Shown: positions 15,956 to 24,666 of the stretch, in pieces | Numbering within the stretch: position 1 is the stretch's first letter | Layout of the letters: each line of letters starts with the position of its first letter | NCBI RefSeq assembly: GCF_020037015.1 | Contig: NZ_JAIQDE010000014.1 | Location: 62,001 to 126,000, forward strand | Source: Corallococcus sp. AS-1-6 | GTDB lineage: Bacteria > Myxococcota > Myxococcia > Myxococcales > Myxococcaceae | Direction: 5' to 3' | DNA: 64,000 nucleotides | Position numbers and translations under genes: made by a program | Notes under the pieces: generated by a model | Database searches by the model: none | Told to the model about the DNA's origin: nothing | The model's input: the letters and a program-made list of their open reading frames with translations, nothing else

Positions 15956-17248
15956 TCAGGCCGTGGGGGCTGGAGCCGGGGCGTCCGGCTGCGCGCGCAC
16001 GGTGGCGGCGACGCTGTCGAGCGCCACGGGCACGGGCTCACCGCCCGCCATGGGCTTGAGCTTCGCCTGGCCGGTGGTGCGCTCCTGCTCGCCCAGCACC
16101 AGCGTGAAGCGGGCGCCGGACTTGTCCGCGCGCTTCATCTGGCTCTTGAGGCTGCCGCCGCGCGTGTCGAAGTCCACCTTGAGGCCCTCGCGGCGCAGGC
16201 GGCTGGCGAGCTTGAGGCCCTCGTCCTGCGAGCCCTCGTCCGCCACGGCGATGAACAGGTCCGGCCGCTGGGTGAACGTCTTGCCGCTCTCCTTCAGGAG
16301 CAGCACCAGCCGGTCCAGGCCCATGGCGTAGCCCACCGCGGGCACGTCCGGCCCGCCCAGGCCCTTCATCATCTTGTCGTAGCGCCCGCCGCCGCCCACC
16401 GTGCTGGCGGTGCCCAGCGCGGGGTGCGAGGCGATGAACTCGAAGACGGTGCGCGTGTAGTAGTCCAGGCCGCGCACCAGCCGGTGGTTCACCACGTACT
16501 TGATGCCCAGCACGCCCAGCTTGCGCTGCAGGTCCGTGAAGTGCGCGCGGCACGGCTCGCACAGGAACTCCAGCACGTTGGGCCCGGCCGCGGCCACCGC
16601 CTGGCACTTCTCGTTCTTGCAGTCCAGGACGCGCAGCGGGTTGCGCTCCAGCCGCTGCTGGCAGTCCGCGCACAGCTCTTCCCGGTGCGCCTTCAGGTAC
16701 TCCACCAGCTTCGCGTGGTACGCGGGCCGGCAGTTGTCGTCGCCCAGCGAGTTGATGTTCAGGGTGACGTCCGTGAGGCCCAGGGCCTCCAGGAACTGCA
16801 CCACCACGTCCATCAGCTCCGCGTCCTGCGCGGGCTCCTTCGCGCCGTAGGCCTCCGCGCCAATCTGGGAGAACTGACGGTAGCGGCCCGTCTTCATCCG
16901 CTCGTAGCGGAACATGGGCCCCATGTAGAACCAGCGCGACACCGGCTCCTGGTTGTTCACCGAGTGCTCGATGTACGCGCGCGCCGCGGGCGCGGTGCCC
17001 TCCGGACGCAGGGACAGGCTGCGGCCGCCCTTGTCCTCGAAGGTGTACATCTCCTTGCCGACGATGTCCGTCTCCTCGCCCACGCTGCGCACGAAGAGGG
17101 CCGTGTCCTCCACCATGGGCGTGCGCACCTCGCCGTAGCCGAAGCGGCCGAACAGCGTGCGCGCGGTGGACTCCACGAACTGCCACACTTCAATCTCGCC
17201 CGGCAGAAGGTCGTTCATCCCCTTCACGCCGTTGATCTTCTGGCTCAC
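15956..17248 (-). CDS. hisS: Histidyl-tRNA synthetase
   Basis: This 430-residue class II aminoacyl-tRNA synthetase charges tRNA-His. Motif 2 (SLRPEGTAPAARAYIEHS, FRYERMKTGRYRQF), the histidine-specific motif LVRGLDYYTRTVFEF and the GGGGRYD loop are all present, with a C-terminal anticodon-binding domain (about 330-420). A Cys-rich insertion (CADCQQR, CKNEKC, CEPC; about 190-235) is characteristic of one HisRS subgroup and may bind zinc. Start GTG 17248 overlaps the psd stop as GTGA, so the two genes are translationally coupled. A short Ala/Pro tail ends the protein. Assignment is secure. Confidence 0.97.
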   Translation of the reverse strand: MSQKINGVKGMNDLLPGEIEVWQFVESTARTLFGRFGYGEVRTPMVEDTALFVRSVGEETDIVGKEMYTFEDKGGRSLSLRPEGTAPAARAYIEHSVNNQEPVSRWFYMGPMFRYERMKTGRYRQFSQIGAEAYGAKEPAQDAELMDVVVQFLEALGLTDVTLNINSLGDDNCRPAYHAKLVEYLKAHREELCADCQQRLERNPLRVLDCKNEKCQAVAAAGPNVLEFLCEPCRAHFTDLQRKLGVLGIKYVVNHRLVRGLDYYTRTVFEFIASHPALGTASTVGGGGRYDKMMKGLGGPDVPAVGYAMGLDRLVLLLKESGKTFTQRPDLFIAVADEGSQDEGLKLASRLRREGLKVDFDTRGGSLKSQMKRADKSGARFTLVLGEQERTTGQAKLKPMAGGEPVPVALDSVAATVRAQPDAPAPAPTA

Positions 17249-18087
17249 GTGATGACTCCGATACGCGTGCCCATGCGCACCACCGCTTCCGGCTGCATGC
17301 TGTCGTCCCAGCGCACGCGGCCGGGCTCGAAGCAGAGGATGACGGTGGAGCCCATCTCGAAGCGGCCCAGCTCGCCGCCCTTCTCCACCGGGATGCCCGC
17401 GCTGTAGCGGTGCACCTTGCCGGGCTGGCCCACGTGCGTGGTGATGTCCTCGTAGGACGCCTTGATGCGCGACACGCAGGTGGCGCCCACCTTCACCACC
17501 GCCACCTTGCCGGCCACGGTGTCCAGGTACGTCACGAGCCGCTCGTTCACGCAGAACAGCGACTGCTTGTTCTTCACCGACGCGGGGTTCACCGGCCAGA
17601 ACTCACCCGGGATGTACGCGTACCCGGTGATGGTGCCGCCCAGCGGCGAGTGGATGCGGTGGTAGTCGCGCGGGGACAGGTACACCGTCGTCCAGGCGCC
17701 GCCGTGGAAGGGCTTCGCCGCCTGCGCGTCCCCCAGGAGCTCGTCCACCGTGTACTCGATGCCCTTGGCCTGCAGGCAGCGGCCGTTGTCCGCGTAGCCC
17801 ACCTGGGACACCCGGCCGTCCACCGGGGACACGACGACCTTCTCGCCGGGGTCCACCGGGCGCAGGCCCGGCTTCAGGCCGCGGGTGAAGAACTGGGCGA
17901 AGGTCGGGTACTTCTCGAAGGAGTGCTCCGCCTCCTCCATGTCCACGTTGTACGCCTTGGCGAAGGTGCGCATGGCCCAGTGGTGCACCGGCGCGGGCGC
18001 GGGCAGGCGCGTGGCCAGGCCCACCGCGGAGGACACCGCCGACTTGGGCAGCACGCGCATCAACTTCATGAAGGTCTGTTCGTTCAT
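17245..18087 (-). CDS. psd: Phosphatidylserine decarboxylase
   Basis: This 280-residue proenzyme makes phosphatidylethanolamine from phosphatidylserine at the inner membrane. The charge-relay residues for self-cleavage are visible: D90 (SPVDGR), H143 and H146 (YHRIHSP), and S247 in MGST. The last is a variant of the usual LGST in which cleavage after Gly246 creates the pyruvoyl group. The length fits the full-length bacterial enzyme. ATG 18087 is the start; the stop overlaps hisS (GTGA). Coupling of a lipid enzyme to hisS has no obvious functional reason. Confidence 0.96.
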   Translation of the reverse strand: MNEQTFMKLMRVLPKSAVSSAVGLATRLPAPAPVHHWAMRTFAKAYNVDMEEAEHSFEKYPTFAQFFTRGLKPGLRPVDPGEKVVVSPVDGRVSQVGYADNGRCLQAKGIEYTVDELLGDAQAAKPFHGGAWTTVYLSPRDYHRIHSPLGGTITGYAYIPGEFWPVNPASVKNKQSLFCVNERLVTYLDTVAGKVAVVKVGATCVSRIKASYEDITTHVGQPGKVHRYSAGIPVEKGGELGRFEMGSTVILCFEPGRVRWDDSMQPEAVVRMGTRIGVIT

Positions 18088-18118
18088 CGAAGGTCGTCAG
18101 CTCTTGAAAGAGAGAGGT

Positions 18119-18805
18119 TCAACGCCCGCCGCCGTCCGCGGGCACCGTGCCGCCGTCCTCATAACGGCGCACGGTCCGCATGGCGCTCTTGGGTAACAGC
18201 GCCAGCACACGGCCGTCTTCAACCACCACCACGGAGTCCCGGTGGCTGGGGTACCCCAGTTGGCAGGACGCCCGGTCGCTGAGCTGCCAGGTCTCCCGCA
18301 TCCCCCGCCCCTCCACCGTGACGGGCGTGCCCCGGCCGAAGCAGCCCTCGAAGCCGGCCACCAGCTCGGAGGCCGGGGTGCCCATCTGGGGCCCGGCGAT
18401 CGCCCCGGCGTCCCCCGGCCCGGCGTCCACGGGCTCGGCCGCCACGGGCTCGGCCTGGCGCGGGAAGTCCGTGGAAGAGGGGTCCATCGTGGGCAGCGCG
18501 CCGGCGTTGGCCACCGCGCGGCGCTGCTCGTCGAGCGCCGCCTGCATGCGGGTGCGGCCCGCCTGGATGCGCTGGAGCAGGTCCTGGGACGCGGCGGAGT
18601 CCACGCTGTCCGCGGGCACGCGCTGCAACTGCGCTTCAATCTCTCCGATGGACGGGTCCAGGTACGCGTCGTCCAGCTTCTGGGCGTAGAGCGACGTCCA
18701 CCGGCGGCTGGCCTGCTCGAACTCGGGCGAGGGCGGCGCGGGCGAGCGGCTGCAGCCGCTGACGAACAGGAAGGCTGCGAGGCCAAGGCCCATGAAGGGC
18801 CGCAT
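18119..18805 (-). CDS. Lipoprotein of unknown function
   Basis: This protein of about 228 residues has a lipoprotein signal sequence (MGLGLAAFLFVSGC), then a helical region (about 25-105), an Ala/Pro/Asp-rich linker and a C-terminal part (about 150-215) with two Cys (GCFGRG, CQLGYP) that could form a disulphide. The C-terminal strand pattern DSVVVVEDGRVLALLP resembles SmpA/BamE-like small domains but too weakly to name. Starts at ATG 18805 or 18793 are both possible. It lies 31 bases upstream of psd on the same strand and is probably in the same transcript. Envelope location is likely; role unknown. Confidence 0.8.
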   Translation of the reverse strand: MRPFMGLGLAAFLFVSGCSRSPAPPSPEFEQASRRWTSLYAQKLDDAYLDPSIGEIEAQLQRVPADSVDSAASQDLLQRIQAGRTRMQAALDEQRRAVANAGALPTMDPSSTDFPRQAEPVAAEPVDAGPGDAGAIAGPQMGTPASELVAGFEGCFGRGTPVTVEGRGMRETWQLSDRASCQLGYPSHRDSVVVVEDGRVLALLPKSAMRTVRRYEDGGTVPADGGGR

Positions 18806-18895
18806 CGGACGGGGGACCTGGGGGCGCACGGCCCCGGTTTATGCCACCTTCCGTCCGGCCGCGCCCCTTTTCCGCACGGGGGCGGCGGGCCTGCC

Positions 18896-19627
18896 CTACA
18901 CGCCCAGGAACAGCCGCTTGCCGAAGTTGAGCGCCAGGTCCGCGTCGAAGATCTTCTGCGCGGAGGTCTCGATGTCGTACTCCACGCGCAGGTACTCCAC
19001 CGTGCGCGCGTCCGTGTCGCAGATGACGAAGCAGGCCCGGTTGTCGTAGTCGCGCGGCTGGCCCACGCTCCCCACGGACACGATGTACTTGTAGCCCTTG
19101 CGCAGCACGAACTTCTGCGCCACCACGTCGTTCACCTCGCCGTTGCCAATGGCGAACGCGCGGCACAGGTGGCTGTGGCCGATGAAGGTGACCTCCGGCA
19201 GCTCCGCCACGTACGGCGTCAGCTCCCGCGCCTGCTCCAGCGCGAAGATGTACTCGTACGCCTTCGGGTCGATGGGCGACCCGTGGCAGAAGCCCACCTC
19301 GCCGATGCGGTACGTGTACGGGAGGCTTCTGAGCCAGGCCAGGTTCTCGTCGGAGATGACGTTGGCGCTCCAGTCGAGCGCGTGCCGGGCGGCGTCGTAG
19401 TAGTACGAGTAGTCCATCCGCCCCGCCACCGCCGCGTCGTGGTTGCCCAGCAGCGTGATCTCCGCCACCGAGCGCACCAGGTCACAGCACGGGTTGGGGG
19501 ACGCCCCATAACCGACGATGTCCCCCAGCGACACGAAGCGGTCCACCTTCTGGTGCTCCGCCACCCTCAGCACCTCCGTGAGGGCCTCGATGTTGGAGTG
19601 GATGTCGGAGATGACGGCGATGCGCAT
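18896..19627 (-). CDS. Calcineurin-like metallophosphoesterase
   Basis: This 243-residue cytoplasmic protein has the five metal-binding blocks of the YfcE/diadenosine-tetraphosphatase-like group: SDIHSN (7-12), GDIVGYG, LGNHDAA, a CHGSP block and GHSH. An extra helical part around MDYSYYYDAARHALDW is typical of the long metallophosphoesterase_2 family. It should hydrolyse phosphodiesters or nucleotides with two bound metals; the substrate is unknown. The PilZ gene ends 7 bases upstream, so both are probably one transcript. A functional link with c-di-GMP is possible but unsupported beyond adjacency. Confidence 0.88.
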   Translation of the reverse strand: MRIAVISDIHSNIEALTEVLRVAEHQKVDRFVSLGDIVGYGASPNPCCDLVRSVAEITLLGNHDAAVAGRMDYSYYYDAARHALDWSANVISDENLAWLRSLPYTYRIGEVGFCHGSPIDPKAYEYIFALEQARELTPYVAELPEVTFIGHSHLCRAFAIGNGEVNDVVAQKFVLRKGYKYIVSVGSVGQPRDYDNRACFVICDTDARTVEYLRVEYDIETSAQKIFDADLALNFGKRLFLGV

Positions 19628-19634
19628 GGGAACC

Positions 19635-19973
19635 CTAGGGGTGGGTTTGCTGCTGGGAGATGATGCGCCGCAGACTCGTCAGCGCGTCCGCGTCCAACGC
19701 TTCGAATCTCAGGCCCATGCCCGGAGGGCGGCCGGCGGGCTGCTCTTCCTGCCGCAACCAGACGACCGTGGCCTGCGCCTGCAACTGCGTGTCCGTCGCC
19801 TGCTGCGTGAGCCGCACCTGCGCCCGCGTCCCCGCCGCCAGCGGGGTGCTCGTCCTCACGAAGAGGCCTCCCTCGCTCAGGTTGGCGATGCGTGCATACA
19901 GGGTCACGTTCTCACCCTCGCACCAGCAGCGCAGAAGGGTGCCGACCCGCGCGTGCTTTCGATTCTCGCTCAA
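19635..19973 (-). CDS. PilZ-domain protein
   Basis: This protein of about 112 residues is a single PilZ domain. The c-di-GMP motif RxxxR appears as RKHAR near the N-terminus, and the second motif (D/N)xSxxG as NLSEGG. The rest follows the six-stranded barrel (ARIANLSEGGLFVRT, QVRLTQQATDTQL, ATVVWLRQEEQ, GMGLRFEAL). TTG 19973 is preferred because GGGAGG lies eight bases upstream; an in-frame GTG at 20003 would add ten residues. It probably binds c-di-GMP and acts through a partner. The metallophosphoesterase gene follows 7 bases later on the same strand. Myxobacterial genomes carry many such single-domain PilZ proteins. Confidence 0.82.
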   Translation of the reverse strand: MSENRKHARVGTLLRCWCEGENVTLYARIANLSEGGLFVRTSTPLAAGTRAQVRLTQQATDTQLQAQATVVWLRQEEQPAGRPPGMGLRFEALDADALTSLRRIISQQQTHP

Positions 19974-20136
19974 CCGGGGGACCTCCCGACGTGGCACCTT
20001 CACTGTCCACGCCGGCGCTGAAAAAGGACGTCCGCACCGGATTTATTCATCCACTGCGTCCGGTCGAGCCTAGGGAGGGTGGGTGCGGCCCGTCAAGTTC
20101 CACACCGGGCTGTCCCGTCCCCGCGTCGGCGCTCCC

Positions 20137-21066
20137 CTACCCGCCCAGCGGGCCCAGGTCGTCGAAGTGGGTGAGCTTCTTGAACTCGGTGAAGCGGGCG
20201 TGGATCTCCGGGCGCTGCACCTCGCGCAGGCGCTCCAGGCTGAACTTCTCCACGGTGAAGGACGCCATCACGCTGCCCATGACCATGGCCTTGCGCAGCA
20301 CCTGCTGATCCACCTTGCCGGCGCCGGAGCTGGCCAGGGTGCCCATGAAGCCGCCCGCGAAGGTGTCACCCGCGCCGGTGGGGTCGAAGACCTCCGACAG
20401 GGGGAAGGCCGGGCAGGCGAAGATGTGGTCCTGCTCGAAGAGGAGCGCGCCGTGCTCGCCGCGCTTGATGACCACGCGGGACGGGCCCATGGCCAGGATG
20501 GCGCGGGCGGCCTTCACCACGTTGTGCTCGCCGGAGAGCTGGCGCGCCTCCGCGTCGTTGATGAAGAGCAGGTTCACGCGCTGGAGCGTCTTGAGGAGCG
20601 CGGGGCGGCTGCCCTGGATCCAGAAGTTCATCGTGTCCGCGGCCACCAGCTTGGGCGCCTTCACCTGATCCAGCACGCGCGACTGGAGCTCCGGGTGGAT
20701 GTTGCCCAGGAAGACGTAGGGCGTCTCGCGGTAGGCGGCCGGCAGGTTGGGCGAGAAGGCCTCGAAGACGTTGAGCTGGGTGTCCAGCGTCTGCGCCTCG
20801 TTGAGCTCCCAGCCGTACTTGCCCTTCCAGCGGAAGGTGCGGCCGGACTCGCGGGTGAGCCCCTCCAGGTCGATTCCGCGCCCGCGCAGGAACTGCAGGT
20901 GCGCCTCCGGGAAGTCCTCGCCAATCACCGCCACCAGTTGCACGGGGCTGAAGAAGGACGCGGAGGTGGAGAAGTAGGTGGCCGAGCCACCCAGCACGTC
21001 CTCCTTCTTGCCGAAGGGCGTTTCCAGCGAGTCCAGCGCGATTGAACCGACGACGAGCAGAGACAT
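20137..21066 (-). CDS. PfkB-family sugar/nucleoside kinase
   Basis: This 309-residue ribokinase-like protein has the C-terminal PfkB signature DPTGAGDTFAGGF (about 228-240), including the catalytic base Asp and the anion-hole GAGD. The N-terminal part starts SLLVVGSIALDS and has a GGSATYF lid region. It should phosphorylate a sugar or nucleoside with ATP. The insertion GRTFRWKGKYGWELNEAQTL is seen in a subgroup of unknown substrate often called PfkB-family kinases or putative ribokinase. No pathway genes lie nearby, so the substrate is open. The gene stands alone with 70-130-base gaps on both sides. Confidence 0.9.
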   Translation of the reverse strand: MSLLVVGSIALDSLETPFGKKEDVLGGSATYFSTSASFFSPVQLVAVIGEDFPEAHLQFLRGRGIDLEGLTRESGRTFRWKGKYGWELNEAQTLDTQLNVFEAFSPNLPAAYRETPYVFLGNIHPELQSRVLDQVKAPKLVAADTMNFWIQGSRPALLKTLQRVNLLFINDAEARQLSGEHNVVKAARAILAMGPSRVVIKRGEHGALLFEQDHIFACPAFPLSEVFDPTGAGDTFAGGFMGTLASSGAGKVDQQVLRKAMVMGSVMASFTVEKFSLERLREVQRPEIHARFTEFKKLTHFDDLGPLGG

Positions 21067-21193
21067 GGAGGCTTCTTCCTGGGGGTGACCCGGCGCGGGT
21101 ACGGCTTCGCGTCAGGGCACGGCGCATTCCAGGGGAAACCCCGTGCCCGTGCCGGGTACGACACCTTCCCGGCAACGTCAAGGGGACAACGGT

Positions 21194-22723
21194 CTAGAAC
21201 GCCGGGACGCCCGTGGTGGCGATGAGGGCCTTCAGGTCGTCGTCGGTGAAGAAGAAGCCCGCGCCGAAGAAGAAGTCGCGGCCGGCGATGAGGCGCCGGG
21301 TGGCCGCGTCCCGCTGCTTGGCGTTGAGGATGTCGTCCATGCCCGCCATGACGAACAGGTGGTCGAACGCCTGGGCGCGCAGCGTGGCGCGCAGGCGCGG
21401 GTAGCGCAGCTCGTCCGCAGTGAAGTTGAACGCGTCCATCTTCAGGGTCAGCGCGTCGTCGAAGAGGTGCAGGTCCGCGCCCACGCCGCCCGTGGATTCG
21501 ATGAGGCCCACGCGCAGGGTGGTGAAGTAGTAGCGCTTGGCGAACTGGAGGCTGACCTTGAAGGACTCCCGGGTCACCTTCTGCGTCTGGATGACCGGGT
21601 CCCCGTCAGACGGCGGGTTCGTCTGCACCACCTGCGTGCTGACGGAGCCGCGCGGGTCGTCGATGATCTCCAGCAGGTAGTACTTGTCCGGCTTGGGGAT
21701 GAGCCGCAGCGACAGGCCGTTCTTGGACGCGCCCTGGGCCACCAGGTAGCTGCTGAACAGGCCCACCTCCGTCTGGAGGGTGCTGAGGCGGGTGGCGAAC
21801 TCGCTGACGTCCGTGACGGCCTCGCTGAGGCGCTGGCCCAGTTGCTCGTCCGTGAGCAGCGCGCCCGCGGCGCCCTCGCCGTCCTTCACCTTGCGGGTGA
21901 TGTCCTCCAGGTTGGCCAGGGTGTTGTCCAGCCGGCCCAGCGTCTGCTTGAGGCTGGAGACGCTCTCCTTGAACTCCCCTTCCCCGCTGCCCACGATGTT
22001 CTTGACGGTGCCCAGCACCTCGCGGACGTCCTGGGTGATGCGCTCCACGTTGGTGACGATGCGCGTCACCTCCGCGCCGTTGCCCTGGGTGATGGCGCGC
22101 ACGTCGGAGGACACGCCCTCCACGTTCGCCATGATGGTGTCCAGGCGGTCCGTGTTGCGGCGCACCGTCGCGTCCACCGAGTCCGACAGCCGGACCAGGT
22201 TCTCCACGATGCGCTCCAGGCTGCCGGCGCCCTTCTCGCCGCCCAGCACCTCGCGCAGCGCGCCCGTCACCTGCTGGATGTCGGAGGTGATCTGCGACAG
22301 GGACTCGAAGACGGCCTCCACGCCCTGCGTGTCGATGACGCGGCGGATCTGCCCGCCGTTCTCCAGCTCCGGCGCCTGCTCCGTGCCGGGGTTCAGGTCC
22401 AGCAGGTAGTCGCCCAGGAGCGACTCCGAGCGCTTGGTGACCGCGGCGTCCTGGCGCAGGTCCACGCCCTTGCGAATCTTCAGCCAGATCTTCGCGCGGG
22501 TGCCCTCCAGGCTGATGTCGCTGATCTCGCCCACGGGGATGCCGGCGATCTGCACCCGCCCACGGACCGCCAGGCCGGACGCGTCCCGGAAGTAGGCCCA
22601 CACCTGGGTGGAGTCACGGTCGCTCAGTCCGCCCTTCTTGGCGAACAGCACGAACGTGATGAGGAATCCTCCGGCGGCGAGGACCAGCAGGCCAACACGG
22701 AAGGGCGTGACGAGCTTCTTCAC
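21194..22723 (-). CDS. MCE/MlaD-family substrate-binding protein of a lipid transporter
   Basis: This 509-residue protein has an N-terminal membrane anchor (about 7-27) and an MCE domain (about 38-115, VWAYFRDASGLAVRGRVQIAG and VGEISDISLEG). A long coiled-coil follows (about 130-320, DIQQVTGALREVL...). The C-terminal part (about 330-509) is beta-rich, with LRLIPKPDKYYLLEIIDDP. This is the layout of MlaD-like proteins that span the periplasm and pass lipids between membranes. The ATPase and permease genes are immediately upstream (120-base gap) in the same orientation. Length exceeds E. coli MlaD (about 180) because of the coiled-coil and C-terminal domain, as in other delta-type MCE proteins. 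Confidence 0.9.
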   Translation of the reverse strand: MKKLVTPFRVGLLVLAAGGFLITFVLFAKKGGLSDRDSTQVWAYFRDASGLAVRGRVQIAGIPVGEISDISLEGTRAKIWLKIRKGVDLRQDAAVTKRSESLLGDYLLDLNPGTEQAPELENGGQIRRVIDTQGVEAVFESLSQITSDIQQVTGALREVLGGEKGAGSLERIVENLVRLSDSVDATVRRNTDRLDTIMANVEGVSSDVRAITQGNGAEVTRIVTNVERITQDVREVLGTVKNIVGSGEGEFKESVSSLKQTLGRLDNTLANLEDITRKVKDGEGAAGALLTDEQLGQRLSEAVTDVSEFATRLSTLQTEVGLFSSYLVAQGASKNGLSLRLIPKPDKYYLLEIIDDPRGSVSTQVVQTNPPSDGDPVIQTQKVTRESFKVSLQFAKRYYFTTLRVGLIESTGGVGADLHLFDDALTLKMDAFNFTADELRYPRLRATLRAQAFDHLFVMAGMDDILNAKQRDAATRRLIAGRDFFFGAGFFFTDDDLKALIATTGVPAF

Positions 22724-22842
22724 CTGATGTGACTCCGAGCGCTACCACCGGCCGCGCGCGACTCTAACGATTTGCATGCCGGGTGCCAGCTTTTCATGAA
22801 GGGCTGGAATCCTTGGGGGACCGGATTCCCTACCCGAAATGC

Positions 22843-23616
22843 CTAGTTCTTGCCGAACCACGTCTGGAGGAAGACCTGGACGGCCGGGTGCTGGGACTCC
22901 CGCAGCTTCTCCGGCGGGCCGTACTCCACGATGACGCCCTTGGACAGGAAGGCGATCTGGTTGGCCACGTTGAAGGCGGACGCGATGTCGTGGCTGATGA
23001 CCACGCTGGTGACGCCCAGCTCCTTCTGCGCGGTGAGGATCATGTCATCCACGGAGTCCGTGGTGATGGGGTCCAGGCCGGTGGTGGGCTCGTCGTAGAG
23101 AACGACCTTGGGGTCCAGCACCACGGCGCGCGCCAAGCCCACTCGCTTGCGCATGCCGCCGGACAAGTCCGCGGGGAAGCGGCCCTCCACCTCTCGCTTG
23201 AGCCCCATGAGGTCCAGGCGCTTCCTCACCTGCTCGCGGATCTCGTCCTCGGACAGCTTCGTGTGCTGGCGCAGCGGGAAGGCGACGTTCTCGAACACCG
23301 TCATGGAGTCGAAGAGCGCGGCGGCCTGGAACACCATGCCGAAGCTGCGGCGCACCTGCTGCAGCGCCTCCACGCTCATGGGGACGATGTCCTGCCCGTC
23401 GATGATGACCTTGCCGCTGTCCGGCTTGAGCAGGCCGATCATGTGCTTCATCAGCACCGTCTTGCCGGAGCCGGAGCCGCCCAGGATGACGCAGGTGCTG
23501 CCCGCGGGCACGGTGAGGTTGATGCCGGTGAGGACCTTGTTGCCCGCGAACGTCTTGTGCAGGTCCACGATGTCGATCATGGCCCGCTCGGAGCCGGGCG
23601 CCGTCGCTGAGCTCAT
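22843..23616 (-). CDS. Mla-type ABC transporter ATP-binding protein
   Basis: This 257-residue ATPase has Walker A GGSGSGKT, Q-loop VFQAAALF, signature LSGGM, Walker B VVLYDEPTT and an H-loop SHD. The sequence GPPEKLRES and the MRKRVGLARA segment match MlaF/Ttg2A-type proteins. It energises MCE-dependent lipid transport at the inner membrane. ATG 23616 overlaps the permease stop by one base (TGATG), so the two are coupled. With the permease and the MCE protein it forms a core MlaFED-like unit; no MlaB or MlaC gene is seen nearby. Confidence 0.94.
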   Translation of the reverse strand: MSSATAPGSERAMIDIVDLHKTFAGNKVLTGINLTVPAGSTCVILGGSGSGKTVLMKHMIGLLKPDSGKVIIDGQDIVPMSVEALQQVRRSFGMVFQAAALFDSMTVFENVAFPLRQHTKLSEDEIREQVRKRLDLMGLKREVEGRFPADLSGGMRKRVGLARAVVLDPKVVLYDEPTTGLDPITTDSVDDMILTAQKELGVTSVVISHDIASAFNVANQIAFLSKGVIVEYGPPEKLRESQHPAVQVFLQTWFGKN

Positions 23617-24431
23617 CAGTGCATCAACATGCCGACGATGAAGTCGAGGATGAAGATGGCCAGCGCGCTCGAGACCATCGCCTCCGTGGTCGCCTGGCCC
23701 ACGCCCTTGGCGCCGCCGGAGGCGTTGAAGCCCTTGTAGCAACAGATGAGGGCCACGGAGAGGCCGAAGATGGCGCCCTTGAGCAGGCCCTCGTAGACGT
23801 CCGCCGGCGCCATCCACTGCTGGGTGCGGGACAGGAACGTGCCGGGGGAGATGCCCAGGCCGAAGACGGCGACCACGTAGGCGCCGCTCATGCCCGTGGT
23901 GTTGAAGAGCATGGTGAGCGCGGGGACCATGAACAGGCCGGCGAGCACCCGGGGCACCAGCAGGTACTGCACCGGGTTGACGGCCATGGTCTCCAGCGCG
24001 TCCACCTGCTCGGTGACGCGCATGGTGCCCAGCTCCGTGCACATGGCGGAGCCGGCGCGCATGGTGACCATCAGCGCGGCGAACACGGAGGCCAGCTCGC
24101 GCGTGAGCGTCAGGGCCACGGTGGGGCCCACCAGGCTCTCCGCGTCGAACAGGGCGAACGCCGTGGACGTCTGGAGGGCGAACACCATGCCGGTGAAGGT
24201 GCCGGTGAGCCCCACGATGAAGATGGAGCCCACGCCCACGAAGTCCAACTGGGTGAAGAGGTTGTGCAGCCGGAACGGGCGGCGCACGCTCCAGCGGAAG
24301 ACGTCCAGGCCCAGGGCCACCACGCCGCCAATGCTGCTGACGACGTCGATGAGGCCCTTGCCGAGGCCCTCCACCGACTGGATGAAGGCGCCGGTGAACC
24401 GGTTGGGTTTGCTGGGGGTCTCGGTGGTCAT
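23616..24431 (-). CDS. MlaE-type ABC transporter permease
   Basis: This 271-residue protein has the MlaE/YrbE fold: an N-terminal amphipathic part and five to six hydrophobic segments. The conserved blocks FVGVGSIFIVGLTGTFTG, TRELASVFAALMVTMRAGSAM and ELGTMRVTEQVDALETM (the permease signature for the coupling helix) are present. It forms the membrane channel part of the lipid transporter with the ATPase downstream. It starts the operon; the intergenic space of 235 bases upstream is shared with the divergent zinc-ribbon gene and must contain the promoters, but no clear motif is seen. Confidence 0.94.
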   Translation of the reverse strand: MTTETPSKPNRFTGAFIQSVEGLGKGLIDVVSSIGGVVALGLDVFRWSVRRPFRLHNLFTQLDFVGVGSIFIVGLTGTFTGMVFALQTSTAFALFDAESLVGPTVALTLTRELASVFAALMVTMRAGSAMCTELGTMRVTEQVDALETMAVNPVQYLLVPRVLAGLFMVPALTMLFNTTGMSGAYVVAVFGLGISPGTFLSRTQQWMAPADVYEGLLKGAIFGLSVALICCYKGFNASGGAKGVGQATTEAMVSSALAIFILDFIVGMLMH

Positions 24432-24666
24432 GCGTTCAGGCGGGCGACTCTACGTGCTCCGGACGGCGGCACAAGGGAACTGAGCGCGGGCCCATCCCAC
24501 CCCCACCTCCATCGGTTGGTTGGCCGGAGGGCTCCCACGCGGCGCGCGGGTGGGATGCGATGGGACTTCCTCCGCCTGGGGTCGGCCGTTATGTTGCGCG
24601 GCCCTTTTACTTCCACGTCCGGCGCGCCCCTTGCGGGGAGTTGCCGGGCCAGAGCGACACGACAGC

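Noticed and set aside
21115-21148. Terminator hairpin between the MCE and PfkB genes
   Set aside because: An 8-bp stem with an 18-base loop and no T-tract in a GC-rich gap is expected by chance.
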